Positions 1 to 7,564 of a stretch of 64,000 nt of DNA are shown one piece after another. The stretch is from JADLGL01 sp963667605. GTDB lineage: Bacteria; Pseudomonadota; Alphaproteobacteria; Rhizobiales; Kaistiaceae. The notes under the pieces were generated by a model. That model saw nothing but the letters and a program-made list of their open reading frames with translations, ran no database searches and was not told the origin of the DNA. The stretch spans positions 620,001-684,000 of the forward strand of contig CAXXUZ010000003.1 of assembly GCA_963667605.2 (NCBI GenBank), in the 5' to 3' direction. Position 1 is the first letter of the stretch; every line of letters starts with the position of its first letter. Made by a program: the position numbers and the translations under genes.

Positions 1-2
1 GT

Positions 3-614
3 CAGGCCCGGTCCAATCCGAAGAAGGCGGAACCGGGCAAGAAGGCACAGGAGCGAGCCAAGGAACGCGAAGAAGCAGCTGCTGCGCCTAAACCTGAGCC
101 TGAGGAGGCGCCATCGCCAGAGGCCGCTGAAGCCGAGGCCTCCGCCGAGACCGCCACCGAAGAAGCCACGAAAGAGCCTGCTCAGTCTGAGGCGTCTCCG
201 GCGGAGCCTGCCGTTGCCGCCGAAGAACCCGCTGCACCCGAAGAGCCTGCTCCGGCCGAGGCGTCCCCCGAAATGCCTGCCGCCGAAGCCGAGGAGCCAG
301 AGGCCTCCGCCGAGACCGCCACCGAAGAGAACGCGACTGCAGAAGAACCTGCTCCGGCCGAGGTGCCTGCCGCCGAAGTCGAGGAGCCAGAGGCCTCCGC
401 CGAGACCGCCACCGAAGAAGCCACTGAAGATCCTGCCCAGTCTGAAGCGTCCCCCGCGGAGCCTGCCGTTGCCGCCGAAGAACCCGCTGCACCCGAAGAG
501 CCGGCTCCGGCTGAGGCTCGGGCCGAGGAGCCCGTTGACGAGGCCGAGCCCAAAGAGCCGGCAGCCACCGATGAGAGCGCCGAGGAAGCCGGTGAGGAGT
601 CCAAGGCAGGCTGA
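3..614 (+). CDS. rpsP: 30S ribosomal protein S16, 5'-truncated, with a very long acidic C-terminal tail
   Basis: Only the end of the S16 body is present; the start lies before base 1. The first codons read NPKKAEPGKKAQERAKER, the usual C-terminal end of alphaproteobacterial S16, a structural protein of the small ribosomal subunit. About 170 further residues follow, made almost only of Ala, Glu, Pro, Ser and Thr. This tail is internally repeated: a block beginning EASAETATEE starts at bases 135, 300 and 390, and the first and third copies match imperfectly over about 125 bases. Alphaproteobacterial S16 often carries an acidic extension, but this one is longer than the S16 core itself. The gene leads directly into rimM and trmD, the usual operon. 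Identity is secure; the role of the tail is unknown. Confidence 0.9.
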   Translation, partial: QARSNPKKAEPGKKAQERAKEREEAAAAPKPEPEEAPSPEAAEAEASAETATEEATKEPAQSEASPAEPAVAAEEPAAPEEPAPAEASPEMPAAEAEEPEASAETATEENATAEEPAPAEVPAAEVEEPEASAETATEEATEDPAQSEASPAEPAVAAEEPAAPEEPAPAEARAEEPVDEAEPKEPAATDESAEEAGEESKAG

Positions 615-1170
615 CAACCGATCCGACGAGTCGGGGTCTGACCGGGTCGTTCTGGCTCGCTTCGGCGCCGCCCATGGCGTGCGCGGCGAAATCCGCCTAA
701 AAAGCTTCACCGAGCGACCAAAGGCGGCGCTCAATTACGGTCCGCTGCAAAGTCCGGACGGCCGGCAGTTTGAGTTGACCGCGGCCCGACAAGCCGCCGG
801 CAAGGCGACTGACATGCTGGTGGTGCAGGTCGCGGGAGTAAACGATCGTGTTTCCGCCGAGGCACTCAATGGCGTCGAACTCGCAGTGCTGCGTCGCCTG
901 CTTCCCGAAACCGAAGCCGATGATTTCTACCATGCCGATCTCATCGGCCTTGCCGCCGAGACAGATGCGGGCGAGGCATTGGGCACGATCACTGCCATCC
1001 ACAATCACGGCGCCGGCGATCTGCTCGAAATCGGCGGTGCGGGTCGCCAGCCCGTGCTTGTGCCGTTCACTCGGCAAATGGTCCCGATCGTCGATATCCC
1101 CGCCGGCCGGATCGTCGTCGACCCCCCCCTCGCTCTGTACGAGACTGAGAATCATGAGGAGCCGGACTGA
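592..1170 (+). CDS. rimM: Ribosome maturation factor RimM
   Basis: RimM binds S19 in the 30S head and assists maturation of the 3' domain of 16S rRNA. The N-terminal barrel begins RVVLARFGAAHGVRGEIRLKS, and the C-terminal PRC-like domain carries DLIGLAAET and VLVPFTRQMVPIVD, both typical. The start is uncertain. The chosen GTG at 592 has GAGGAAG just upstream, overlaps rpsP by 23 bases and gives 192 residues; an ATG at 571 in the same frame is the alternative. The stop is 2 bases before trmD, so translation is probably coupled in the rpsP-rimM-trmD-rplS operon. Confidence 0.9.
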   Translation: MRSPRQADNRSDESGSDRVVLARFGAAHGVRGEIRLKSFTERPKAALNYGPLQSPDGRQFELTAARQAAGKATDMLVVQVAGVNDRVSAEALNGVELAVLRRLLPETEADDFYHADLIGLAAETDAGEALGTITAIHNHGAGDLLEIGGAGRQPVLVPFTRQMVPIVDIPAGRIVVDPPLALYETENHEEPD

Positions 1171-1172
1171 GC

Positions 1173-1874
1173 ATGGAACATTTGGGGCATGGCTGGGCGG
1201 CGACGGTGCTGACGCTGTTCCCCGAGATGTTTCCAGGCCCTCTCGGGGTCAGCCTCGCCGGTAGGGCTCTGGCGGACGGGATCTGGTCGCTTGATGTCAG
1301 GAACGTCCGCGATCACGCCATCAACAAGCACCGATCTGTCGACGACACTCCGGCCGGCGGCGGCCCAGGAATGGTGCTGCGCGTCGACATCCTCGCCGCC
1401 GCGATCGATGCGGCCAGCCCACCGGACGATATCCGGCCACGCTGGCTGATGAGCCCGCGCGGAATCCCCTTCGACCAGAAGATGGCGCAAGAACTGGCGG
1501 AAGGCCCGGGGGTTATGCTGATCGCCGGCCGCTTCGAGGGGATCGACCAACGGGTGATCGAAGCTCGGGATCTCGTCGAAATATCGATCGGCGACTATGT
1601 TCTGTCGGGCGGCGAAATCGCCGCCATGGTCGCAATCGATGCCGCCGTTCGGTTGTTGCCTGGCGTCATGGGCAATGTCGAATCGGTAGAATCAGAAAGC
1701 TTTCGCGACAATCTTCTCGAATATCCGCACTACACCAGACCGCAAATCTTCGAGGACCACTCCATCCCGGAGGTGCTTCTGTCCGGCAATCACGATGAGA
1801 TCGCGAAATGGCGGCGGGCGGAAGCCGAGGAATTGACCCGCTCGCGCCGCCCCGACCTTGCAAGGAAGAAATAG
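1173..1874 (+). CDS. trmD: tRNA (guanine-37-N1)-methyltransferase TrmD
   Basis: TrmD methylates N1 of G37 next to the anticodon, using S-adenosylmethionine, and prevents +1 frameshifting. The 233-residue protein has the family landmarks: VLTLFPEMFPGPLG at the start, DDTPAGGGPGMV near residue 60, and the trefoil-knot cofactor loop with SIGDYVLSGGE near residue 140, followed by SFRDNLLEYPHYTRP. Length is normal. It follows rimM by 2 bases. The ATG at 1173 places VLTLFPEMF at the expected distance from the N-terminus. Confidence 0.96.
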   Translation: MEHLGHGWAATVLTLFPEMFPGPLGVSLAGRALADGIWSLDVRNVRDHAINKHRSVDDTPAGGGPGMVLRVDILAAAIDAASPPDDIRPRWLMSPRGIPFDQKMAQELAEGPGVMLIAGRFEGIDQRVIEARDLVEISIGDYVLSGGEIAAMVAIDAAVRLLPGVMGNVESVESESFRDNLLEYPHYTRPQIFEDHSIPEVLLSGNHDEIAKWRRAEAEELTRSRRPDLARKK

Positions 1875-2021
1875 CCGTTGCGCTTCGCTGCAACCTCGTG
1901 CGGAATCGACAACTGGCGCGGGCTCCTGTAAGCAGCCCGGTACAGTCCAATCGTAATCGACAGTGCCCTTCGGCAAGTGGCCGAGCCGGCTGGCGTCGCG
2001 CTATTTCCAGGGTTTCCGGTC

Positions 2022-2453
2022 ATGAACGTAATCCAAGAACTTGAAAAAGAGCAGGCCGAGATAGTTGCGGCGCAGCGCCCGGTGCCCAAATTCGCACCCG
2101 GTGACACACTTCGCGTCAACGTCAAGGTGACCGAGGGCACCCGCGCACGCATCCAGGCCTATGAAGGCGTCTGCATCGCCCGATCCGGCGGTGGCGTCAA
2201 TGAAAGCTTCACGGTCCGAAAGATCTCCTATGGCGAGGGCGTCGAACGCGTCTTCCCGGTCTACTCGCCGCAGATCGACTCGATCGAGGTAGTGCGGCGC
2301 GGCAAAGTTCGTCGCGCGAAACTCTATTATTTGCGCGGTCGCCGCGGGAAATCGGCGCGAATCACCGAGAAGGTTGAACCGCGCGGCGTCCGCGCGGCTG
2401 CCAAGAAGGACGGCGCTATTTCAGCCGCCAAGGGCGCGGCCAAAAAGGGCTGA
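2022..2453 (+). CDS. rplS: 50S ribosomal protein L19
   Basis: L19 lies at the 30S-50S interface. The ATG at 2022 gives MNVIQELEKEQ, the canonical start; upstream in-frame codons are not conserved. The core contains PKFAPGDTLRVNVKV, EGTRARIQAYEGVCIARSG and YYLRGRRGKSARI, all diagnostic. The 143-residue protein ends in a Lys/Ala-rich tail, common in alphaproteobacteria. A 147-base gap separates it from trmD, so an additional promoter is possible, but the order rpsP-rimM-trmD-rplS is preserved. Confidence 0.95.
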   Translation: MNVIQELEKEQAEIVAAQRPVPKFAPGDTLRVNVKVTEGTRARIQAYEGVCIARSGGGVNESFTVRKISYGEGVERVFPVYSPQIDSIEVVRRGKVRRAKLYYLRGRRGKSARITEKVEPRGVRAAAKKDGAISAAKGAAKKG

Positions 2454-2537
2454 AAGCTCTCGCTTGCGTCCATCGATGGTGTTTCACCAACGCCGCGTCA
2501 CCACCATGTCGACACGCTTGGGGTCTAGGGGAGCGCC

Positions 2538-3467
2538 ATGCTCAGTCGGCGAGCCTTCCTTCTCGGTGTTGGCGCAGCGGTTCCGCTGGCGGTGTCCGGC
2601 TATTCGATTGGCATTGAGCCGCGCCTCGCGCCAAGATTGATATCCTACCGAATCAGCCCGCCCGATTGGGCTTTTCCGGACAGGATCCTCCGCATCGGCG
2701 TCATCGCCGATATCCATGCCTGCGATCCCTGGATGCCGGCGGCCAAGATCGAGGCGATCGCCGAGGCCGCCAACGCCCTCGAGCCCGACATGTTCGTGCT
2801 GCTCGGCGATTTCGTCGAAGGTCTGCGCGGCGTTTGGGCCTCGCCGATCCCGATGGACTATTGGTCGGGGCCAATGGCAGATCTGCAATCACCGCTGGGC
2901 ACTTACGCTATTCTGGGCAATCATGATTGGTGGGTCGACGCAGCGGCAACCAGGGCCGCTCTCGAAGCACGGCAAATTCCGGTGATGGAAAACGACGCCG
3001 AGCTAATCAGCCTGCCGGGCGGCGGCAGCTTCTGGCTTGCCGGCCTTGGTGATCAACTTGCCTTCAAGGACACCAGGACCGGTGTCGACGACATTAACGG
3101 GCTGACGGAACGCGTGCCGGATGACGGCAGGCCAGCGATCCTGCTGGCGCATGAGCCGGATATCTTCCCGCTGGTACCGCAGCGCTTCGGGCTGACCCTT
3201 GCCGGTCACACCCATGGCGGCCAGATCAGGCTACCGGTCCTTGGGCGGTTCCCGGTCGCCTCGGGTCATGGCCAGCGCTATGCCTATGGCCATGTCGTCG
3301 AAGATCAACGTCATCTATTGATATCGGGCGGCCTCGGTTGCTCGGGTTTCCCGGTCCGGTTCGGCGTCCCGCCGGAGATCAATCTGATCGAGATCGGAAC
3401 GCCCGAGGCGCTAGCGCTCCACGACGCCCAACATCGGGCCGAACCATCCCAGACCGTGCCGGTTTAG
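2538..3467 (+). CDS. Metallophosphoesterase with twin-arginine-like leader (YkoQ/YaeI type)
   Basis: This 309-residue protein has the calcineurin-like phosphoesterase motifs in order: ADIHACD near residue 57, LGDFVEG near 93, GNHDWW near 130, LAHEPD near 195 and GHTHGGQ near 222. These residues bind a two-metal centre. The N-terminus MLSRRAFLLGVGAAV looks like a twin-arginine signal, so export or inner-membrane attachment is likely. Relatives include YkoQ-type proteins and the LpxG-type UDP-diacylglucosamine pyrophosphatase; the substrate cannot be read from the sequence. GGGGAG precedes the ATG. The 3' end overlaps the convergent neighbour by 57 bases. Confidence 0.85.
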   Translation: MLSRRAFLLGVGAAVPLAVSGYSIGIEPRLAPRLISYRISPPDWAFPDRILRIGVIADIHACDPWMPAAKIEAIAEAANALEPDMFVLLGDFVEGLRGVWASPIPMDYWSGPMADLQSPLGTYAILGNHDWWVDAAATRAALEARQIPVMENDAELISLPGGGSFWLAGLGDQLAFKDTRTGVDDINGLTERVPDDGRPAILLAHEPDIFPLVPQRFGLTLAGHTHGGQIRLPVLGRFPVASGHGQRYAYGHVVEDQRHLLISGGLGCSGFPVRFGVPPEINLIEIGTPEALALHDAQHRAEPSQTVPV

Positions 3468-4193
3468 CTCCAGCATATAGATTTCCGACACCGAACCGTC
3501 GAGAAACAACGCGTCGAGAACCCCCAGCCGATCGCAAAACAGTCGTGCGAATTCATAGAAAGTCACCGGCGACTCGGCGAGGACGAATGCCACGATGTGC
3601 TCGTCGACAATGCCGACTCCGTTCCTGATCTTGCGGGAATCGCTGTCGGGCAGGAAACGCGGATGAATCTCGCCGTCGATCAGCAGCATCGGCCCGGATT
3701 GCGTCGCGAACTCAGCTGCCGGTGCCTCGACCAGAAAGCGGTTGGTCTCCATGATCCCGGCGGTGTCACCGGACCAATAGAACACCCCATTTGGCAGCAA
3801 ATGGAAATTGCCCGGGCCTTCATTGGTGTTGGCGGCGACCAATTGCCGTCCGTCCTCGACGTAAAGGCCGATCGGCGCATAATCCAAATCATACATGCCG
3901 GCATTCATTGCCAAGGAGAGCCGGGCGTTATCTAGGGCGAGCGTCTGATTGACGGCAGCAAACGTGACGAACGGCTCGCCTGCAGCATCCTGCCAGAATA
4001 GCCGCAGTTCCGACTCCCTAAGATCGACAACGCAAAGCGTATAGCGATCGCCGTCATGCTCCAGCGTGCTGCATTGCGGTGCCGCCACCGCTTGATGCAC
4101 CGTCAGCCAGATCGACAAAACACTAAGCACGCCAAGCAAAACCGCACGCCGGATATCGCGTCCAGCTTGACCGGCAATGGCGCGGCACCCCAT
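3411..4193 (-). CDS. Exported phosphodiester glycosidase-family protein (DUF2233/NAGPA-like)
   Basis: The 260-residue protein begins with a hydrophobic segment ending VHQAVAAPQC, a signal peptide or lipoprotein-like leader. The body carries the family pattern: LSLAMNAGMYDLDYAPIGLYV near residue 95, GNFHLLPNGVFYW near 130, TQSGPMLLIDGEIHP near 167, and ALFLDGSVSEIYM near 235. This is the fold of the enzyme that uncovers mannose-6-phosphate diesters in animals and of bacterial cell-envelope relatives. The bacterial substrate is unknown. Its last 57 bases overlap antisense to the metallophosphoesterase gene. Confidence 0.8.
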   Translation of the reverse strand: MGCRAIAGQAGRDIRRAVLLGVLSVLSIWLTVHQAVAAPQCSTLEHDGDRYTLCVVDLRESELRLFWQDAAGEPFVTFAAVNQTLALDNARLSLAMNAGMYDLDYAPIGLYVEDGRQLVAANTNEGPGNFHLLPNGVFYWSGDTAGIMETNRFLVEAPAAEFATQSGPMLLIDGEIHPRFLPDSDSRKIRNGVGIVDEHIVAFVLAESPVTFYEFARLFCDRLGVLDALFLDGSVSEIYMLELNRHGLGWFGPMLGVVER

Positions 4194-4231
4194 ATCAGGC
4201 CTTCATCCTCCGTCGAACAGCTGCGAATGCC

Positions 4232-5647
4232 ATGACCGCCAGGACCCTATACGACAAGATCTGGGCCGATCATCTTGTGGACCAGGCCGAGGACGGCACG
4301 TCCCTGATCTATATCGACCGTCATCTTGTCCATGAAGTGACGTCACCACAGGCTTTCGAGGGCCTGCGCATGACCGGACGCAAGGTCCGTTCGCCGCAGC
4401 GGACGCTCGCCGTGGTCGACCACAACGTCCCGACTACCGACCGCAGCCACGGCATTTCCGACCCAGGATCGGCGATTCAGGTTCAGACCCTCGCCGACAA
4501 CACGGCCGAGTTCGGTGTCGAATATTACGACGAGTTCGATCATCGGCAGGGCATCGTCCATATTGTCGGACCGGAGCAGGGGTTTACCTTGCCCGGCATG
4601 ACCATCGTCTGCGGCGACAGCCACACTTCGACCCATGGCGCCTTCGGTACCCTCGCCCATGGCATCGGCACCTCCGAGGTCGAGCATGTGCTGGCGACGC
4701 AGACGTTGATCCAAAAGAAGGCCAACAACATGCGCGTTACCGTCGACGGCGCGCTCAATGACGGCGTCACCGCCAAGGACATCATCCTTGCCATCATCGG
4801 CAAGATCGGCACAGCGGGCGGCACCGGCCAGGTCATCGAATATGCCGGCGACGCGATTCGCGCTTTGTCGATGGCCGGGCGGATGACGGTCTGCAACATG
4901 TCGATCGAGGGCGGCGCAAGGGCCGGCTTGATCGCGCCCGACGAGACCACGTTCGGCTATCTCGAGGGCCGACCGAAAGCGCCGAAGGGCGCTGCCTGGG
5001 AGAATGCCCGGCGTTATTGGGATACGCTCCACTCGGACGATGACGCCGCTTTCGATTCCGAGGTCCGCCTGGACGCGACCGAGTTGCCACCGTTGGTGAC
5101 CTGGGGCACGAGCCCGGAAAACGTCGTCACCATCGACGGCAAGGTTCCTGATCCGGCCGGCATCGAGGACCCGGGCAAGCGTCGTTCGGTCGAGCGATCG
5201 CTGGCCTATATGGGCCTCAGCGCCGGCACCGCGATCAAGGACATCACCATCGATCGCGTCTTCCTCGGCTCCTGCACCAACGGCCGTATCGAGGACCTCA
5301 GAGCCGCCGCCAAAATCATCGCCGGCCACAAGGTTCGCGACGGCGTCAATGCAATGGTGGTACCGGGCTCGGGCCTGGTGAAGGAGCAAGCTGAGTCCGA
5401 GGGCCTCGACAAAATCTTTCTCGCCGCCGGCTTCGAATGGCGTGAGCCGGGGTGCTCGATGTGCCTGGCGATGAACGACGACCGACTGGCGCCGGGTCAA
5501 CGCTGCGCCTCGACCTCGAACCGCAATTTCGAGGGCCGTCAGGGCTTTAAGGGCCGGACCCATCTGGTGTCGCCGGCCATGGCCGCCGCTGCGGCAATCG
5601 CCGGCCGTTTTGTCGACATCCGCGAATGGCCGAGTCAAGCGCCGTAG
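4232..5647 (+). CDS. leuC: 3-isopropylmalate dehydratase large subunit
   Basis: LeuC with LeuD isomerises 2-isopropylmalate to 3-isopropylmalate in leucine synthesis. The 471-residue protein shows the aconitase-fold motifs: YIDRHLVHEVTSPQAFEGLR near residue 27, VCGDSHTSTHGAFG near 128, FLGSCTNGRIEDLR near 346 and EPGCSMCLAMNDD near 407. The three cysteines in the last two motifs hold the [4Fe-4S] cluster. Length is normal. The last 22 bases overlap the start of the small zincin gene, and leuD follows, so the three probably form one operon. Confidence 0.97.
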   Translation: MTARTLYDKIWADHLVDQAEDGTSLIYIDRHLVHEVTSPQAFEGLRMTGRKVRSPQRTLAVVDHNVPTTDRSHGISDPGSAIQVQTLADNTAEFGVEYYDEFDHRQGIVHIVGPEQGFTLPGMTIVCGDSHTSTHGAFGTLAHGIGTSEVEHVLATQTLIQKKANNMRVTVDGALNDGVTAKDIILAIIGKIGTAGGTGQVIEYAGDAIRALSMAGRMTVCNMSIEGGARAGLIAPDETTFGYLEGRPKAPKGAAWENARRYWDTLHSDDDAAFDSEVRLDATELPPLVTWGTSPENVVTIDGKVPDPAGIEDPGKRRSVERSLAYMGLSAGTAIKDITIDRVFLGSCTNGRIEDLRAAAKIIAGHKVRDGVNAMVVPGSGLVKEQAESEGLDKIFLAAGFEWREPGCSMCLAMNDDRLAPGQRCASTSNRNFEGRQGFKGRTHLVSPAMAAAAAIAGRFVDIREWPSQAP

Positions 5648-6051
5648 GCGGCTGGGCCGATCGCGCTGCGCCGTCCCTCCACGACTTTGAACGGATCGGT
5701 CGAGAGGCGTTGAAAGCGCTGCCGGACGATTTCCGCAATCGTGCCGGGGAGATCTTGATCCAGGTCGCCGATTTCCCCGAGGAAGACGTGCTGGTCGATC
5801 TAGAAGCCGAAACGCCCTTCGATCTGCTCGGTCTCTTTCAGGGCGTCGGCCTCGCTCATGACGAGGCAGTGCCGCAATCGGGCCAATTGCCCAATATGAT
5901 CTGGCTCTATCGCCGGCCGATCCTCGACTACTGGGCCGAGCATGAGGAGACGCTGGGCGCGATCGTCAGCCATGTGCTGATCCACGAGATCGGCCACCAT
6001 TTCGGCCTCTCCGACGACGATCTGGTAGCGATCGAGGAGGCGGCAGGTTGA
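5626..6051 (+). CDS. Zincin-like metallopeptidase family protein (PF06262 type)
   Basis: The 141-residue protein has a single HExxH motif in HEIGHHFGLSDDDL near residue 122, the hallmark of the short zincin-like family formerly called DUF1025. Upstream segments such as PNMIWLYRRPILDYW fit that family. No signal peptide is visible, so it is cytoplasmic. It starts within the last codons of leuC (22-base overlap) and ends 53 bases before leuD. Peptidase activity is inferred from the motif; the substrate is unknown. Confidence 0.82.
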   Translation: MAESSAVGGWADRAAPSLHDFERIGREALKALPDDFRNRAGEILIQVADFPEEDVLVDLEAETPFDLLGLFQGVGLAHDEAVPQSGQLPNMIWLYRRPILDYWAEHEETLGAIVSHVLIHEIGHHFGLSDDDLVAIEEAAG

Positions 6052-6104
6052 CGATTTCGCTGCCGCGGCACATCTAAAAGCCACACCGACGGAGGACCTC
6101 TTCG

Positions 6105-6710
6105 ATGCAGCCCTTCACCTCCCTCACCGGCGTCGCCGCACCCTTGCCGATGATCAATGTCGATACCGACATGATCATCCCCAAGGATTATCTGAAGACC
6201 GTGAAGCGCACCGGCCTGGGCAGCGGTCTCTTCGCCGAGATGCGCTACAATGACGACGGCTCCGACAATCCCGATTTCGTCCTCAACAAGCCGGCCTACA
6301 AGAGCGCCGCGATCCTGATCGCCGGCGATAATTTTGGCTGCGGTTCCAGCCGGGAGCATGCGCCTTGGGCGCTGCTCGATCACGGTATTCGCTGCGTGAT
6401 TTCCACCTCCTTCGCCGACATTTTCTACAACAATTGCTTCAAGAACGGCATCTTACCGGTCGTCGTTACGCCCGAGGAACTCGACAAGCTGATGGACGAT
6501 GCCTCGCGCGGCGCTAACGCAACCCTGACCGTCGATCTTGAGTCTCAGGAGATCCGAGGGCCTGATGGCGGAATCATCCATTTCGACATCGATCAATTTA
6601 AGAGGCACTGCCTCCTCAACGGCCTGGACGACATCGGCCTCACCATGGAAAAGGCCGACAAGATCGACGCCTATGAGGAGAAGGCGGCCGTCGCCCGCCC
6701 CTGGGTCTAG
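6105..6710 (+). CDS. leuD: 3-isopropylmalate dehydratase small subunit
   Basis: LeuD is the swivelling domain that completes the isopropylmalate isomerase with LeuC. Diagnostic motifs: DMIIPKDYLKTV near residue 22, GDNFGCGSSREHAPWAL near 74 and DIFYNNCFKNGILPV near 105. At 201 residues it is full length. The GGAGGACC stretch before the ATG is a good ribosome site. Its last codons (RPWV and the TAG stop) are partly repeated about 850 bases downstream, which marks an insertion immediately after the gene. Confidence 0.96.
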   Translation: MQPFTSLTGVAAPLPMINVDTDMIIPKDYLKTVKRTGLGSGLFAEMRYNDDGSDNPDFVLNKPAYKSAAILIAGDNFGCGSSREHAPWALLDHGIRCVISTSFADIFYNNCFKNGILPVVVTPEELDKLMDDASRGANATLTVDLESQEIRGPDGGIIHFDIDQFKRHCLLNGLDDIGLTMEKADKIDAYEEKAAVARPWV

Positions 6711-6713
6711 GCC
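6699..6713. repeat. 15-bp direct repeat, copy 1 (spans the leuD stop)
   Basis: CCCTGGGTCTAGGCC, covering the last codons and stop of leuD. It recurs exactly at 7546-7560. Together the copies bracket a two-gene insert. Confidence 0.8.
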
Positions 6714-6731
6714 CTCGTGTGCCATGACTGC

Positions 6732-7343
6732 TCAGAACCCGAGCCACTTCTTTAGCGCCTCAAAGGCGAGCTTCGCGGCAACACCAATGGCCGCCTCAGG
6801 AAACTTGTGCGCGATGTACCTGAATGGTGACAACAATCCCGATTTGATTTGGGCGATGCTTGGTGTTCCATCTCTAACGGCTTCCAAGGTACCGCGAGCT
6901 ATCTTGACAATGGCATTTCGTTCGTCTGGAAGGTTGGCTGCAAAGCCATTGTCACCCTCAATTGCCTCGATGGCTTTCTCGGACACCTCCATGGCCTGTT
7001 CAAAATTTGGATCGGTGCGATCAAGAGGCAGGGGCTCCCAGGACGGACCATCGTCCGAATTGACCCCGTGTTGTTCGCCATCGGCCTCGTCATCGTCGCC
7101 TTGATATTTTTCGTTGATCCTGACAACAGCTGACTCAATCCACTCACGCCCAAAACGGGACGCCTTATAGTAGGGCGAGGCCGGTTCTACCGCAGCTGCT
7201 ACCTTTGTTAAACTCACAGTCCTATCTACTTGATAGACAGTCGGGCCAAATTGGTCTGTTAGCTCAAAAAGCACTCTCCATTCTTGTAGTTCTACTAGCG
7301 CTTTGCTGACAAGGACTTTATTAGAAAAGAGTTTGTCATTCAC
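6732..7343 (-). CDS. Hypothetical protein, downstream gene of the leuD insert
   Basis: A 203-residue protein I do not recognise. It has no signal peptide. The middle, near residues 80-105, is acidic (GDDDEADGEQH), and the C-terminus is helical and amphipathic (AAIGVAAKLAFEALKKWLGF). The start is a GTG overlapping the upstream small gene by 4 bases (GTGA), so the two are translationally coupled. The codon and base use is visibly more A/T-rich than in the neighbouring leuD and P450 genes, suggesting transfer. Function unknown; a two-gene cargo module of this shape could be a toxin-antitoxin or immunity pair, but nothing in the sequence proves it. Confidence 0.6.
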   Translation of the reverse strand: MNDKLFSNKVLVSKALVELQEWRVLFELTDQFGPTVYQVDRTVSLTKVAAAVEPASPYYKASRFGREWIESAVVRINEKYQGDDDEADGEQHGVNSDDGPSWEPLPLDRTDPNFEQAMEVSEKAIEAIEGDNGFAANLPDERNAIVKIARGTLEAVRDGTPSIAQIKSGLLSPFRYIAHKFPEAAIGVAAKLAFEALKKWLGF

Positions 7344-7468
7344 CCGCCCAGAAATAGTCTTAATTCGACCTCATCTAAGTTCGACAAAGTGAAATGCTTG
7401 TCCTCGATTTCGCGGAGCCAGAGCAAAATCGCGGCAGCGTAGTATGTTTCCGCCGGAAAGGTTTCCAT
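7340..7468 (-). CDS. Small hypothetical protein, upstream gene of the leuD insert
   Basis: A 42-residue ORF starting METFPAETYY. The ATG at 7468 is chosen because AAAGGAAG lies 7 to 8 bases upstream; an in-frame start at 7525 would make 61 residues. It overlaps the 203-residue gene by 4 bases. Acidic C-terminus (NLDEVELRLFLGG). No recognised domain. Confidence 0.45.
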   Translation of the reverse strand: METFPAETYYAAAILLWLREIEDKHFTLSNLDEVELRLFLGG

Positions 7469-7545
7469 GGGACTACTTCCTTTCAACGACGAAGATTTTT
7501 GGGTATTGTAAGAGGCTTCGCCCACCTGGCCAAGGCCTTTATCGG

Positions 7546-7560
7546 CCCTGGGTCTAGGCC
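7546..7560. repeat. 15-bp direct repeat, copy 2
   Basis: Exact copy of 6699-6713. The preceding codons still read RPWV-stop in the leuD frame, so this is a duplicated leuD end. The P450 stop lies 5 bases beyond it, so removing the insert would leave leuD and the P450 gene convergent and nearly touching. Confidence 0.8.
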
Positions 7561-7564
7561 TTCC

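Noticed and set aside
214..591. Long N-terminal extension of the rimM frame, rich in Pro, Arg and Lys
   Set aside because: It is the +1 frame of the repetitive S16 tail; RimM homology begins only after 640.
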